From: Castor canadensis
Lineage: Eukaryota > Chordata > Mammalia > Rodentia > Castoridae
Assembly (NCBI RefSeq): GCF_047511655.1
Contig: NC_133389.1
Coordinates: 147,834,473-147,898,472 of the forward strand
Direction: 5' to 3'
Length of the DNA stretch: 64,000 bases
Shown here: piece by piece, positions 27,929 to 45,389 of the stretch
Layout of the letters: each line of letters opens with the position of its first letter
Numbering within the stretch: position 1 is the first letter of the stretch
Translations under genes and position numbers: made by a program
The notes under the pieces: generated by a model
Seen by the model: only the letters and a program-made list of their open reading frames with translations
Told to the model about the DNA's origin: nothing
The model's database searches: none

Positions 27929-28837
27929 CTTAATTACTCTCTCTAAATGCTGAAGGAAATCTAATGGCTTCCAAACATAGGGCCAGTGAGAGCTAAATTA
28001 TTTATAGATTTTAGGTGTCTGGATATGCCACTGTCTTACACTTGATTGGTGGGTTCAAGCATTTAAACCATAGCACTTTGTAAGGGGGCTGAAAGTCTCA
28101 TAGTTTCCAATGTAGGCTTGTTTTAGCTCCCTTGTCTTAGTCTGGCTCTGTTCTCTCTGTCTCAGGCCCAGAGTCTTTCCAATTCAATTTCCACAGAGAA
28201 TTAACCTCCAGTTTTCTAGGGAGAGGTAAGTCAGCTACCCTGTAGTGTGGAGAAGGGAAGACCTGGGTCCATTATCTCAGTAATAGTTGGAGGATTCCAG
28301 TTAATTTCACCTTCGTTTTCTGCCCTGTAGTTGGCTTACCTGATCCCTCTGGTTTCAGATTTACCCAAGTGCTAAAATTCATGGGAATAAATAATAAGCT
28401 TTTTTCTTGTATTCCTTCCAACAGGCTCTTGGGTTGTAATTTCCCCAACTCTACTAGGTCAGTTAGAATTTGTCAGGCCATCTTCTAAATTCCAAAATAT
28501 TCATGAATACCCCTCTTCTACAGTTATCTTCCCCTTTTCTTTGTAATTTATTACTCTCTTCTACTGGAATTTTTTAGAATAAGTAATAAGGATGGGGAGG
28601 TGAATATACTAGTATTCCGTTCTGTATTTTCTAAATCTTAGTTTTCGTCTTTTTTTTTTTTTGCCACCACTAATTCTAATGCACATTTACAAGAGCTAGC
28701 ACTCCAGAGTCAAGTAATGCAGTATTGCCATTCCCCAGTCTTACTCTTCTCTGTTTTCCTTCCTTTGAGAACACTAAATTCTCTATCACATTGACCGTTA
28801 CTTCTTTATGTGTTCTTTGTTCCTGTGGATGATCCTT

Positions 28838-29203
28838 TTTTTGTTTGAGACAGGATCTTGCTGTGTACCCTACTCTGACCTCAAAGTTGTGATCCTCCTG
28901 CATTCTGAGTGCTGGGATTACAGGAATGTAATAGCATGCCTGGCTGGCTCCTACCAGTTTTATCCTTTTGCTTCCTGTTTGTACATATAGTTACAAGAAT
29001 ATAATCTGTACTTTTTTTTTTTTTTTGCAGTACTGGGGCTTAAACTCAGGGCCTTCACCTTGAGCCACTCCACCAGCCCTATTTTTGGAAAGGATTTTTC
29101 AGGATAGGGTCTGACTTCAAACCGTAATCCTCCTGATCTCTGCCTCCTGAGTAGCTGGGATTACAGGCATGAGCCACCAGCACCCGGCTTAATCTGTACT
29201 TCA
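28838..29203 (-). repeat. B1-like and composite SINEs
   Basis: B1-like 28838-28949 (GAGTGCTGGGATTACAGGAA). Composite 29012-29191, with TAATCTGTACTT on both sides. Confidence 0.85.
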
Positions 29204-29352
29204 TAAGCAGACATGTCAAAACACCTGGTTGCTAAATCAATCAGGCACTAAAAATTATATTTACCAGTTTATATTAGAACTGTTTGTCTTTTGAGTGTCA
29301 CTATGAACCCTTCTTTTTAAGTATCCATGATTATTTATGATGGTTACTGATA

Positions 29353-32175
29353 CTTGAATGTCTTTTTTTTTTTTAATTTTATTATTCATATGTGCATACA
29401 AGGTTTGGGTCATTTCTCCCCCCTGCCCCCACCCCCTCCCTTACCACCCACTCCGCCCCCTCCCTCTCCCGCCTACCCCCTCAATACCCAGCAGAAACTA
29501 TTTTGCCCTTATTTCTAATTTTGTTGTAGAGAGAGTATAAGCAATAATAGGAAGGAACAAGGGTTTTTGCTGGTTGAGATAAGGATAGCTATACAGGGCA
29601 TTGACTCACATTGATTTCCTGTGCATGTGTGTTACCTTCTGGGTTAATTCTTTTTGATCTCACCTTTTCTCTAGTTCCTGGTCCCCTTTTCCTATTGGCC
29701 TCAGTTGCTTTTAAGGTATCTGCTTTAGTTTCTCTGCGTTAAGGGCAACAAATGCTAGCTAGTTTTTTAGGTGTCTTACCTATCCTCACCCCTCCCTTAT
29801 GTGCTCTCGCTTTTATCATGTGCTCAAAGTCCAATCCCATTGTTGTGTTTGCCGTTGATCTAATGTCCATATATGAGGGAGAACATATGATTTTTGGTCT
29901 TTTGGGCCAGGCTAACCTCACTCAGAATGATGTTCTCCAATTCCATCCATTTACCAGCGAATGATAACATTTTGTTCTTCTTCATGGCTGCATAAAATTC
30001 CATTGTGTATAGATACCACATTTTCTTAATCCATTCGTCAGTAGTGGGGCATCTTGGCTGTTTCCATAACTTGGCTATTGTGAATAGTGCTGCAATAAAT
30101 ATGGGTGTGCAGGTGCCTCTGAAGTAAACTGTGTCACAGTCTTTTGGGTATATCCCCAAGAGTGGTATTGCTGGATCAAATGGTAGATCAATGTCTAGCT
30201 TTTTAAGTAGCCTCCAAATTTTTTTCCAGAGTGGTTGTACTAGTTTACATTCCCACCAGCAGTGTATGAGGGTTCCTTTTTCCCCGCATCCTTGCCAACA
30301 CCTGTTGTTGGTGGTGTTGCTGATGATGGCTATTCTAACGGGTGAGGTGGAATCTTAGCGTGGTTTTAATTTGCATTTCCTTTATTGCTAGAGATGGTGA
30401 GCATTTTTTCATGTGTTTTTTGGCCATTTGAATTTCTTCTTTTGAGAAAGTTCTGTTTAGTTCACTTGCCCATTTCTTTATTGGTTCATTAGTTTTGGGA
30501 GAATTTAGTTTTTTAAGTTCCCTATATATTCTGGTTATCAGTCCTTTGATGTATAGTTGGCAAATATTTTCTCCCACTCTGTGGGTGTTCTCTTCAGTTT
30601 AGAGACCATTTCTTTTGATTAGCAGAAGTTTTTTAGTTTTATGAGGTCCCATTTATCTATGCTATCTCTTAGTTGCTGTGCTGCTGGGGTTTCGTTGAGA
30701 AGGTTCTTACCTATACCTACTAATTCCAGAGTATTTCCTACTCTTTCCTGTATCAACTTTAGAGTTTGAGGTCTGATATTAAGATCCTTGATCCATTTTG
30801 AGTTAATATTGGTATAGGGTGATAAACATGGATCTAGTTTCAGTTTTTGCAGACTGCTAACCAGTTTTCCCTGCAGTTTTTGTTGAAGAGGCTGCTATTT
30901 CTCCATCGTATATTTTTAGCTCCTTTGTCAAAGACAAGTTGGTTATAGTTTTGTGGCTTCATATCTGGGTCCTCTATTCTGTTCCACTGGTCTTCATGTC
31001 TGTTTTTGTGCCAGTACCATGCTGTTTTTATTGTTATTGCTTTGTAATATAGTTTGAAGTCAGGTATTGTGATACCTCCTGCATTGTTCTTTTGACTGAG
31101 TATTGCCTTGGCTATTCGTGGCTTCCTGTGTTTCCATATAAATTTCACAGTAGATTTTTCGATCTCTTTAATGAATGTCATTGGAATTTTGATGGGAATT
31201 GCATTAAACATGTAGATTACTTTGGGGAGTATCGACATTTTTACTATGTTGATTCTACCAATCCATGAGCATGGGAGATCTCTCCACTTTCTATAGTCTT
31301 CCTCAATCTCTTTCTTCAGAAGTGTATAGTTTTCCTTGTAGAGGTCTTTCACATCCTTTGTTAGGTTTACACCTAGGTATTTGATTTTTTTTGAGGCTAT
31401 TGTAAATGGAATTATTTTCATGTATTCTTTTTCAGTTTGCTCATTATTAGTGTATAGAAATGCTAATGATTTTTCTATGTTGATTTTATATCCTGCTACC
31501 TTGCTATAGCTATGGATGATGTCTAGAAGCTTCTGAGTAGTTTTTTGGGTCTTTAAGGTATAGGATCATGTCGTCTGCAAATAGGGATATTTTGACAGTT
31601 TCTTTACCTATTTGTATTCCTTTTATTCCTTCTTCTTGCCTAATTGCTCTGGAGAGGAATTCCAGTACTGTGTTGAATAGGAGTGGAGATAGTGGGCATC
31701 CTTGTCTGGTTCCTGATTTTAGAGGGAATGGTTTTAATTTTTCTCCGTTAAGTATAATGCTGGCTGTAGGTTTGTCATATATAGCTTTTATAATGTTGAG
31801 GAACTTTCCTTCTATTCCTAGTTTTCTTAGAGCTTTTATCATGAAATGATGTTGGATCTTATCAAAGGCTTTTTCTGCATCTATTGAGATGATCAAGTGG
31901 TTTTTGTCTTTGCTTCTGTTAATGTGGTTTATTATGTTTATTGATTTTCGTATGTTGAACCACTCCTGCATCCCTGGGATGAAGCCTACTTGGTCGTGGT
32001 GAGTAATCTTTTTGATGTGTTGTTGAATTCGGTTTGCCATTATTTTCTTGAGGATTTTTGCGTCAATGTTCATTAAGGAGATTGGCCTATAGTTCTCCTT
32101 TTTGGAGGTGTCTTTGCCTGGTTTTGGGATAAGTGTAATACTGGCTTCATAAAATGTGTTTGGCTTGAATGTCTT
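29353..32175 (-). mobile_element. 5'-truncated L1 retrotransposon with 12-bp TSD
   Basis: CTTGAATGTCTT at 29353-29364 and 32164-32175 flanks a 2.8-kb reverse L1. From its 3' end: poly(A) as a T-run, 3' UTR with a G-rich tract (about 29380-29850), then ORF2 upward to about 32160. The element starts inside the ORF2 reverse-transcriptase domain ([17 protein letters not shown]); the catalytic motif [12 protein letters not shown] is at about 31550. Endonuclease domain, ORF1 and 5' UTR are missing. Confidence 0.95.
29860..32160 (-). pseudogene. L1 ORF2 C-terminal part, broken
   Basis: Reverse-transcriptase and C-terminal coding region in pieces: 31510-32160 (RT palm, [21 protein letters not shown]), 30840-31421 (thumb and after, [17 protein letters not shown]), 30335-30577 and 29860-30159 (C-terminus, [18 protein letters not shown]). 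Frameshifts and stops separate them, so no full product is possible. Fragments read well, so decay is moderate. Confidence 0.92.
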
Positions 32176-32185
32176 AACTTTGGGC

Positions 32186-32268
32186 TGGAAACTTGGCTCA
32201 GGTGAAGAGTGCCTGCCTAGCAAGCATGAAGTCCTGAATCCAAATCCCAGTACCTCAAAAAAAAAAAG
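32186..32268 (+). repeat. tRNA-like SINE
   Basis: CTGGAAACTTGGCTCAGGTG to CCAAATCCCAGTACCTC, directly next to the L1 5' junction. Confidence 0.82.
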
Positions 32269-32352
32269 TTTAAATTTCAGATGTCCTAACTTTGCTAGTG
32301 GGAACCTGTTGGGTTGCCTCCTTTGTCTTTTTTAAAACTGCTCTGGATGTTT

Positions 32353-33150
32353 TGTTTTTGTTTTGGCTACACTGGGATTTGAATTCAGGGCTTTGCTCTT
32401 AGTAAGCAGGCACTATTCCAGTTGAACCACTCCACCAGCCTTTTTTTTATTTTTTTCCATTTTGCTATTTTTTTGGTGGTACTGGGATTTGAACTCAGAG
32501 CCTCACACTTGCTAGGCAGGTACTCTTACCACTTGAGCCTCTCCGTTAGCCTTTTTTTCTTTTTTTTTTTTTTGTGGTGATACTGGGGTTTGAATTCAGG
32601 GCCAAATGTTTGCTAGGCAGGTGCTCTACCTCTTGAACCACTCTGCCCAGTCTGTTTTCATGTTGAGTATTTTCAAGATAGGGTCTCTCAAACTATTTGC
32701 TTGGGCTGGCTTCAAATCTCAATCCTCCTGATCTCTGCTTCCCTAGTAGCTAGGATTATAGGTGTGAGCTACTTGCTCCTGGGTTGCTCTGGATGATTAC
32801 TGGGGTTTGGTGGGTTTTTTTTTTTTTTGGTACTGAGGTTTGAACTGAGAGCCTCATGCTTACTAGGCAGGCATTCTACCACTTGAGCCATTCTGCCAGA
32901 CCCTAGTACTGGAGTTTGAACTCAGGGCTTCACATTTTCAAGACATACACTCTTGATCCATGTGTCCAGCCCTGCTCTAGATGTTTTTGAAAGTATTCTT
33001 GATGTTAGGCAACAACTGGGGGTACTCTAGCTCAATCCTGACTTCCTGATTTTTTTTTTTTTTTTTTTGGTGGTACTGGGGCTTGAACTCAGGGCCTTGC
33101 ATTTGCTAGGTAAATGCCTCATGCTTCAAAGCATGGACAATTACTATGCA
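32353..33150 (-). repeat. Block of six reverse SINEs
   Basis: tRNA-like 32353-32442, 32463-32552, 32817-32902, 32904-32972 and 33050-33115; composite 32565-32788. All have the same orientation, almost end to end. Confidence 0.85.
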
Positions 33151-36100
33151 GGAGTCCTGTTTCTTTTTAGTGGAGTATTAAAAACCTTGGTGAGAGATGT
33201 ACATGAGAACTGATGATAGGCACAAGTGCCCTTATGTTGCTATTGCTATTGTTAAGCCTTTTTTTTTTTAATGACGAAAAATCACATGAGGTTACCACAT
33301 TCACAGATTACTTTGATTCACTCTTATCTCTCTTAAAATATTTGACAGTCCCCCACATCTAACTCAGTTTGAAGATCATGGACTGGAGCTGCTGTGTTTG
33401 TGAGGACTAGGAAGATAACCTAAGTTCTTTGCTCCAAAACTTGCTTTTCAGGACTCCAAAGTGGAAGTCTAGCTGGGGCTATCTGAGCTGCAGTGGAAGC
33501 ATTCCATTTTCTCAACTTTTCCTGAAATACCAAGATGACTTTATGGTGGTGTTCCTTTCCCCTGGGTTACTCCTTCCTCCTCCAGGGACATATCCATGGA
33601 CAAAGCTAAATGCTGTTAACAGTGTTTGTTTCCTCCTCCTCCCCTGTTTTTTTTTTTTTTTTCCTGTACTGGGGTTTGAACTCAAGGCCTCATGCTTGCT
33701 AGGCACTGTTTGTGCCACTCTGCCAGTCTCTGTTTAAAGGCTTATATATTTATTCTAACACAATTCTGGAAGTTTGTTTTTTTGGGTTTTACCTGGAAAT
33801 TTTTACTTGAAAAGGTTGACCTTTGTTCAAATAAATCCTGCTTGCCTTCACAGTAAGGCCATTCCAGTCTGTGGTTTTTTTTAAGTTTGAGTTCAAAATT
33901 CATGTCTTGAAGGTCTGTCTGTAGTCACCCTAGGGTTTTTTTTTTTTTTTGGTGTGACTGTGGTTTGAACTCAGAGCTTCACACTTGCTACAGCTGGCAC
34001 TCATAAAATAGCACTCTACTGATTGAGGCACACTTCAGTCAATTTTGGTCTGGTTATTTTGAAGATGGTAGTTTCTCAAACTATCACCTGTAATCCTGAT
34101 CTCAGCCTCCCAAGTAGCTAGATTTACAGGTGTGAGCCACCGATGCCCAGCTTGTCACTGGCAGCTTTAACCTTAACCAAGCAATGCTTTAAGTAAACTA
34201 TCTTGACCATCTTAATTTTTGATTCTCCTGCTTCTTCCTCTTCTCTAGAATTTCTCCAAAATTTCTGCCATCATTTATAGAGGTACACATTTCACAAGTA
34301 GATACTACTACCTGTTTGTACTTGGGAGGTACAGATTGGATTACAGTTCCTTTCATCTCTGATTTGCTGAACCTGGCCTAGAAATGGATTTATTGACAAA
34401 AATCTGTTTTTTTTCTTGTACTGGAGATCTAATCCAGGAAGGGCCTCCTGCATGCTTGGCAAGTGTTCTACCACAGAGCTTCATTTCCAGCTCTGTTTTC
34501 AATTTTTGAAGACAGATTTGATGAAAAGGATAAGGTCTTAACAGTTTAGATCTACAGTGTAGTTTTGGTTCCATCACTTACTGTGACCATACGTGTTTTC
34601 CTTCAATAGGGCTAAGAAAGGGAAATAAAACTTCCCGATTTGTCTGGTTACAGCAGGCAATTTCCAGCCTGCTCTGTGATTAGGAACTGAAGTGCTTAAC
34701 TAAGTCAAAGACTGGTTCAAATTGTGCTCTACCACTTGATAACTCTGTTACAAGTCACTTAACCTTTCAGAGGTTTTTTACATAACTAGCATAAGTTTTA
34801 GTCCCTAACCCAAGATTATTGGTTAAATAAAAAAATGCAAATTTTTTTTTTTTTTCCCTTTGGCAGCACTGGGGTTTGAACTCAGGGCCTCACGCTTGCT
34901 AGGCAGGTACTCAGTGCTTCAGCCACTGTGCCAGCAAAAAATGCAAGTTCTTACCCCATTTTCTATTGTATAACCACCTAGTAATTGTGTATCTCCTTCC
35001 GATAGTCTCTTTAACACACTAACACCTTCAGTCCAGGTGGTTCAGATTCCTTATCTTTCCTTATTAACCTGTAGCTTGGCCTTTGAAGATATGAGTTTCT
35101 TTTCCTCCAACCCTTGATACTACTCACTAGTTTGCTTGTCGTATTTATAATCTCAACTGCATTCTAGGCAAATATTCAGTTAACATGCCATTCATTTAGC
35201 CCTCTCCTGTTTCTAACAAATTACCAAAGCAAAGATGCAAGATTTCAAATGGTTTGGTCTTTTTTTGTGGGGAGGTATGTCTGTGGGGGGGCGGATTTGA
35301 TCTCAGGGCTTTGCAGTTGCTAGGCAGGTGCTCTGCTTGCTACACCTCCAGCCAACTTTGCCTCCCTTCCCTCCAACAGTGTGTTGCTATGTAGCTCAAG
35401 TTGCCCTCAAACTCATGATCCTCCTCCCTCACTGGGCTGACTTCATCTGTGGTGACGGAACCTTTTTTCTGCCCAAGATATGTAGTTCAATGTAAGGACA
35501 GCAAGAAAATCTGCCTAAACACTTTTGCTTATAGCAGCAGCCCAGGGTCAACCTGAGGAGCAGACTGGAGTCCTTCTCAACTTGCTCAGGTCCAGATTCT
35601 ACAGCTCCGAGATTATACATTGTCTTTATTATGCCAGTGTGCACACAAAAGTAGTCTACGCTGTATCAATACAAAAATCAAGTACATTGAGCCTATTTCC
35701 TTTTTTTGATGGGGCTGGGGTTTTAACTCAGGTCTTCCAGCTTGCAAAGGTGCTCTACCACTTCAGCTACACCTCCCTTCTATTTTGCTCTGGATATTTT
35801 GGAGATGGGATCTCATTGACTATTTGCCCGGGCTGGCCTTGACCTGTGATTCCCAGACCTCAGCCTCAAGTAGCTAGGATTAGTCACTGTAATCCCCATT
35901 TCTTGCATGGGGAGCAGGAAGTCTTTCTCTCCCCAACTTCTCTATACCTTATGCTGTTATCTTAAAATAAATCCTCGCTAAAACTGAAATGGCACACTTC
36001 CTTCCACCTAAGCACTCATTCTAAAAGACCTGCTTTCCTCATTGGTGGGAACCCAGAGCCTATCTCTCATGTAAGATAAGGAGCAAGAACCAGAGCTCCC

Positions 36101-36324
36101 AAAGGAAATGACAGGTTGCTTGTTTTCTTCATGACCAGGTATCAGCACCCCCTACACTGTACCCACAGAACTCATCAGGGCTGTTACCTTCTTTTAAAAT
36201 TTCTCCTAACACAATAATGCATTCAGTCTGCAACATGAAAATACTACAGATGGAAATGTTTTACACATGCCAGCACTGCCTCTCCAAGTGGGTTTCTTTT
36301 AAATTATGGAAAAACTGAGACAAT
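33151..36324. other. Intergenic region between COQ10B and HSPD1, distal part
   Basis: No exon recognised. Reverse SINEs at 33645-33730, 33938-34152 (composite), 34408-34494 (ID), 34840-34935, 35268-35352 and 35703-35885. A MIR in reverse (CAAGTCACTTAACCTTTCAG) is at about 34655-34810. 35886-36324 shows no repeat I recognise. Confidence 0.65.
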
Positions 36325-36795
36325 TATTAACTTGAAACAAATTTTTATTACACAAACGTTGTCACATAATTGGGTATTTCTCTACTTTGTACACAATTAT
36401 TCTTACTCTCCACAGAAAGGCTGCTTCTGAACTTCTCATCTGGTAATGGCAAGCACTAAAATCCTGATTTTTACAGAATAGTAGAAATGCCTCAGTGATT
36501 TGATTTGAAAGCAGTACACTGGTACATGGCTCTTGCACCCAGTATCAGGAATGTACAAATGTCTTTATTCAAAAATACAAAATAAATTATCTGTAGGCAT
36601 GGACAATGACAGCAGTAAACCATTATCTATTGTCAACTGAAACCAGTAACTGATGGTTATAGTGATTTTCTTAAACACCAGCCAGCCTTTTCTCCAGTCA
36701 TTTCTTCCACTGACTTCTCTGAAGTTATTGGTGAGGAATCCTGCTTGAGATTCCTGTCACAGTTCATTAATAATGGTAAAGCACTATCCTAGGAA
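36325..36795 (-). other. HSPD1: HSPD1 3' UTR
   Basis: About 470 nt downstream of the stop. On the minus strand an AATAAA lies at 36344-36349 in a TGTAATAAAAATTTG context, placing the likely cleavage site near 36325-36335. Another T-rich signal near 36560 could give a shorter form. Confidence 0.6.
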
Positions 36796-43930
<7,135 letters not shown>

Positions 43931-44738
43931 TTAGATGATCACTATTAGCACTATTCGTGCGTCGCAGCGCAAACATGCTCACCTGACCTCCGCCAACCAC
44001 TCGGCCTAGGCCCTACACCGCGCAGCAGCCCCAGAACCTCAGCTACTGTGCGAGCTTAAGGAAGAGGCCGCCCCCACGCCTGACTTGTAACGGGAGCACC
44101 GAGAACACACCACTAGCTCCCCAAGGCCATCTACCCCTGCTGCCCCCAACGAGTTAATCTTTCACCGCTAAGACGGCCTTGAGCGCAGACGTGCTCCAAA
44201 AAGTACCCCGGAAAAGGGAAGGCAGCGAGTGACCAGGGAAGTACTGGCACTCCTGACGGTGCAGAAACCCGCTCGGCAAGTGTGTCCCCATGTATCCAGC
44301 CGGGGCTGCTGTATCAGAGCGGCTAGCCAGGTCGCGATGCCGGGGGCAGAGGCCCAGCCCACCGCGCGCAGCCCCACGTGTCTTTCCTTCGAGCAAGGTC
44401 AGGAGTGGGACGCACAGCAGTTCCTTCGCTGCAGCGACCACCCTCCCGGCCCCCTGCAGCTAAGCAGGACGGGCTGCAGCAGAACGGATGGCAAACTCAA
44501 ATCTCCCTGGCGGGTCCGTCCTCCCTCTCTCCACTCCTGGCCCGGGCCGCGCGCGATCCACGCCGCCCGGGATGGGAACCCGCAGGGATTCGCGAGGCCT
44601 GGACCCGCGAGCCGGGCCTGCGACGCCGGAGGGCAAGTCTCGGTCCTCGCCCGCCCGCCCACTCAAGTCGCAATGCGCAGAAGGCCCGTTCCCAGGCTCG
44701 CGAGCTCCAAGAGAAGGCGGTGCGGAGCGGCCGCGTAC

Positions 44739-44850
44739 CTGCGGGGCGTTGGCAGCGAGAGCACGCGGCGAGGCAGGCCGTCGGCGGCAAGTGAGGGACA
44801 GAGTGCAAAGCGCACACGGCAATGAGCCCGTGTCCCCTCCCTCCGCCGCT
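44739..44850 (-). other. HSPD1: HSPD1 noncoding exon 1 (5' UTR)
   Basis: On the minus strand a donor CGCCCCGCAG|GTACGC ends at 44739. It is preceded by CCTCACTTGCCGCCGACGGC, which resembles the human HSPD1 leader as I remember it. The next exon starts two bases before the ATG, so this exon is untranslated. The 5' end is not fixed; 44850 is an estimate. Confidence 0.7.
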
Positions 44851-45024
44851 CCCCCACCCCGCCCTGCGGCACCGTGTGCGCAGTAGGCCCCGCCCCTTCC
44901 CGGCGGCGGGGCCCGGCAATCGGCATGCTCCGCGGGAGCCCCGCCCCTCCATACCCGCGCAGCGCGGGGCCAGCCAGCTCAGCCTTCTCTAGTCGGCTTA
45001 GGCTAGTTCCTGGGCCGCGCTCCG

Positions 45025-45042
45025 TTCCAGAACCTTCCGGAA
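45025..45042. promoter_or_regulatory. Perfect heat-shock element, four inverted units
   Basis: TTCCAGAACCTTCCGGAA fits TTCnnGAAnnTTCnnGAA with no mismatch, the binding form of trimeric HSF1. It lies centrally in the bidirectional promoter, so it can act on both genes. Confidence 0.93.
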
Positions 45043-45059
45043 GGTGCCGCGCTCTCTTC

Positions 45060-45072
45060 GGGTCAAAGGTCA
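45060..45072 (+). promoter_or_regulatory. DR1-type nuclear receptor site
   Basis: GGGTCAAAGGTCA is two AGGTCA-like half-sites one base apart, the form bound by HNF4, COUP-TF or PPAR-RXR. It is 17 bp from the heat-shock element. Occupancy is inference. Confidence 0.55.
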
Positions 45073-45386
45073 AGTAGCGTCATTTCCGGAAAAGGACGCA
45101 GGGATCGTTCTTTCACCTCGGCCTGCTGCCTAGAAAAGCCTAGAAAAAGCTCCTCTTTTCCTCCGCCTCCCCGTGGCCGCGTCAGAGGCTGCGCAGAGCC
45201 TCCGGGACGAATCACTGCGAGCGCTGGCGTGGCCGCCCTCTCCGGCGCAGGGGGCGGGGCGGGGGCGGGGTGACTGAGCGCGCCTGCGCGGTGGGCGGCC
45301 TTTTTCACGTGCCCCGAGGCCGGACTGCGGGTCTCTCCTTTTGGTGGCGGCGCGAGAGCAGAGTCCGAGCTGCGGCGGCGCGAGTC

Positions 45387-45389
45387 ATG
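45387..45389 (+). CDS. HSPE1: HSPE1 coding exon 1 (ATG only)
   Basis: The start codon is the last three bases of the exon, followed by GTGAGTCC. Upstream GGCGGCGCGAG repeats form the short 5' UTR. Confidence 0.93.

Larger units (their letters stand above)
24813..29352. other. Intergenic region downstream of COQ10B
   Basis: No exon recognised. Unique-looking stretches at 26100-26640, 27225-27800 and 27930-28640. A MIR (GTCAGGCACAGTTTTTTTTA to AGTAACTTGACCAAAGTTAC) is at about 27035-27220. Confidence 0.6.
44850..45350. promoter_or_regulatory. Bidirectional HSPD1/HSPE1 promoter
   Basis: CpG-island DNA between the divergent Hsp60 and Hsp10 genes. It holds a four-unit heat-shock element (45025-45042), a DR1-like site (45060-45072), a TTCCGGAA palindrome (45084-45091), GC boxes at 44888, 44938 and 45250-45270, and an E-box CACGTG at 45306-45311 close to the HSPE1 start. 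Head-to-head sharing of one promoter is known for this pair and suits equal supply of two subunits of one machine. Confidence 0.92.

Noticed and set aside
31568-31849. 93-codon plus-strand frame
   Set aside because: Antisense of the L1 reverse-transcriptase region.
44850-45330. CHOP-type TGCAAT element expected for the mitochondrial unfolded protein response
   Set aside because: I scanned both strands and found no exact TGCAAT or ATTGCA; CGCAATGCG near 44670 is outside the core promoter and only partly fits.
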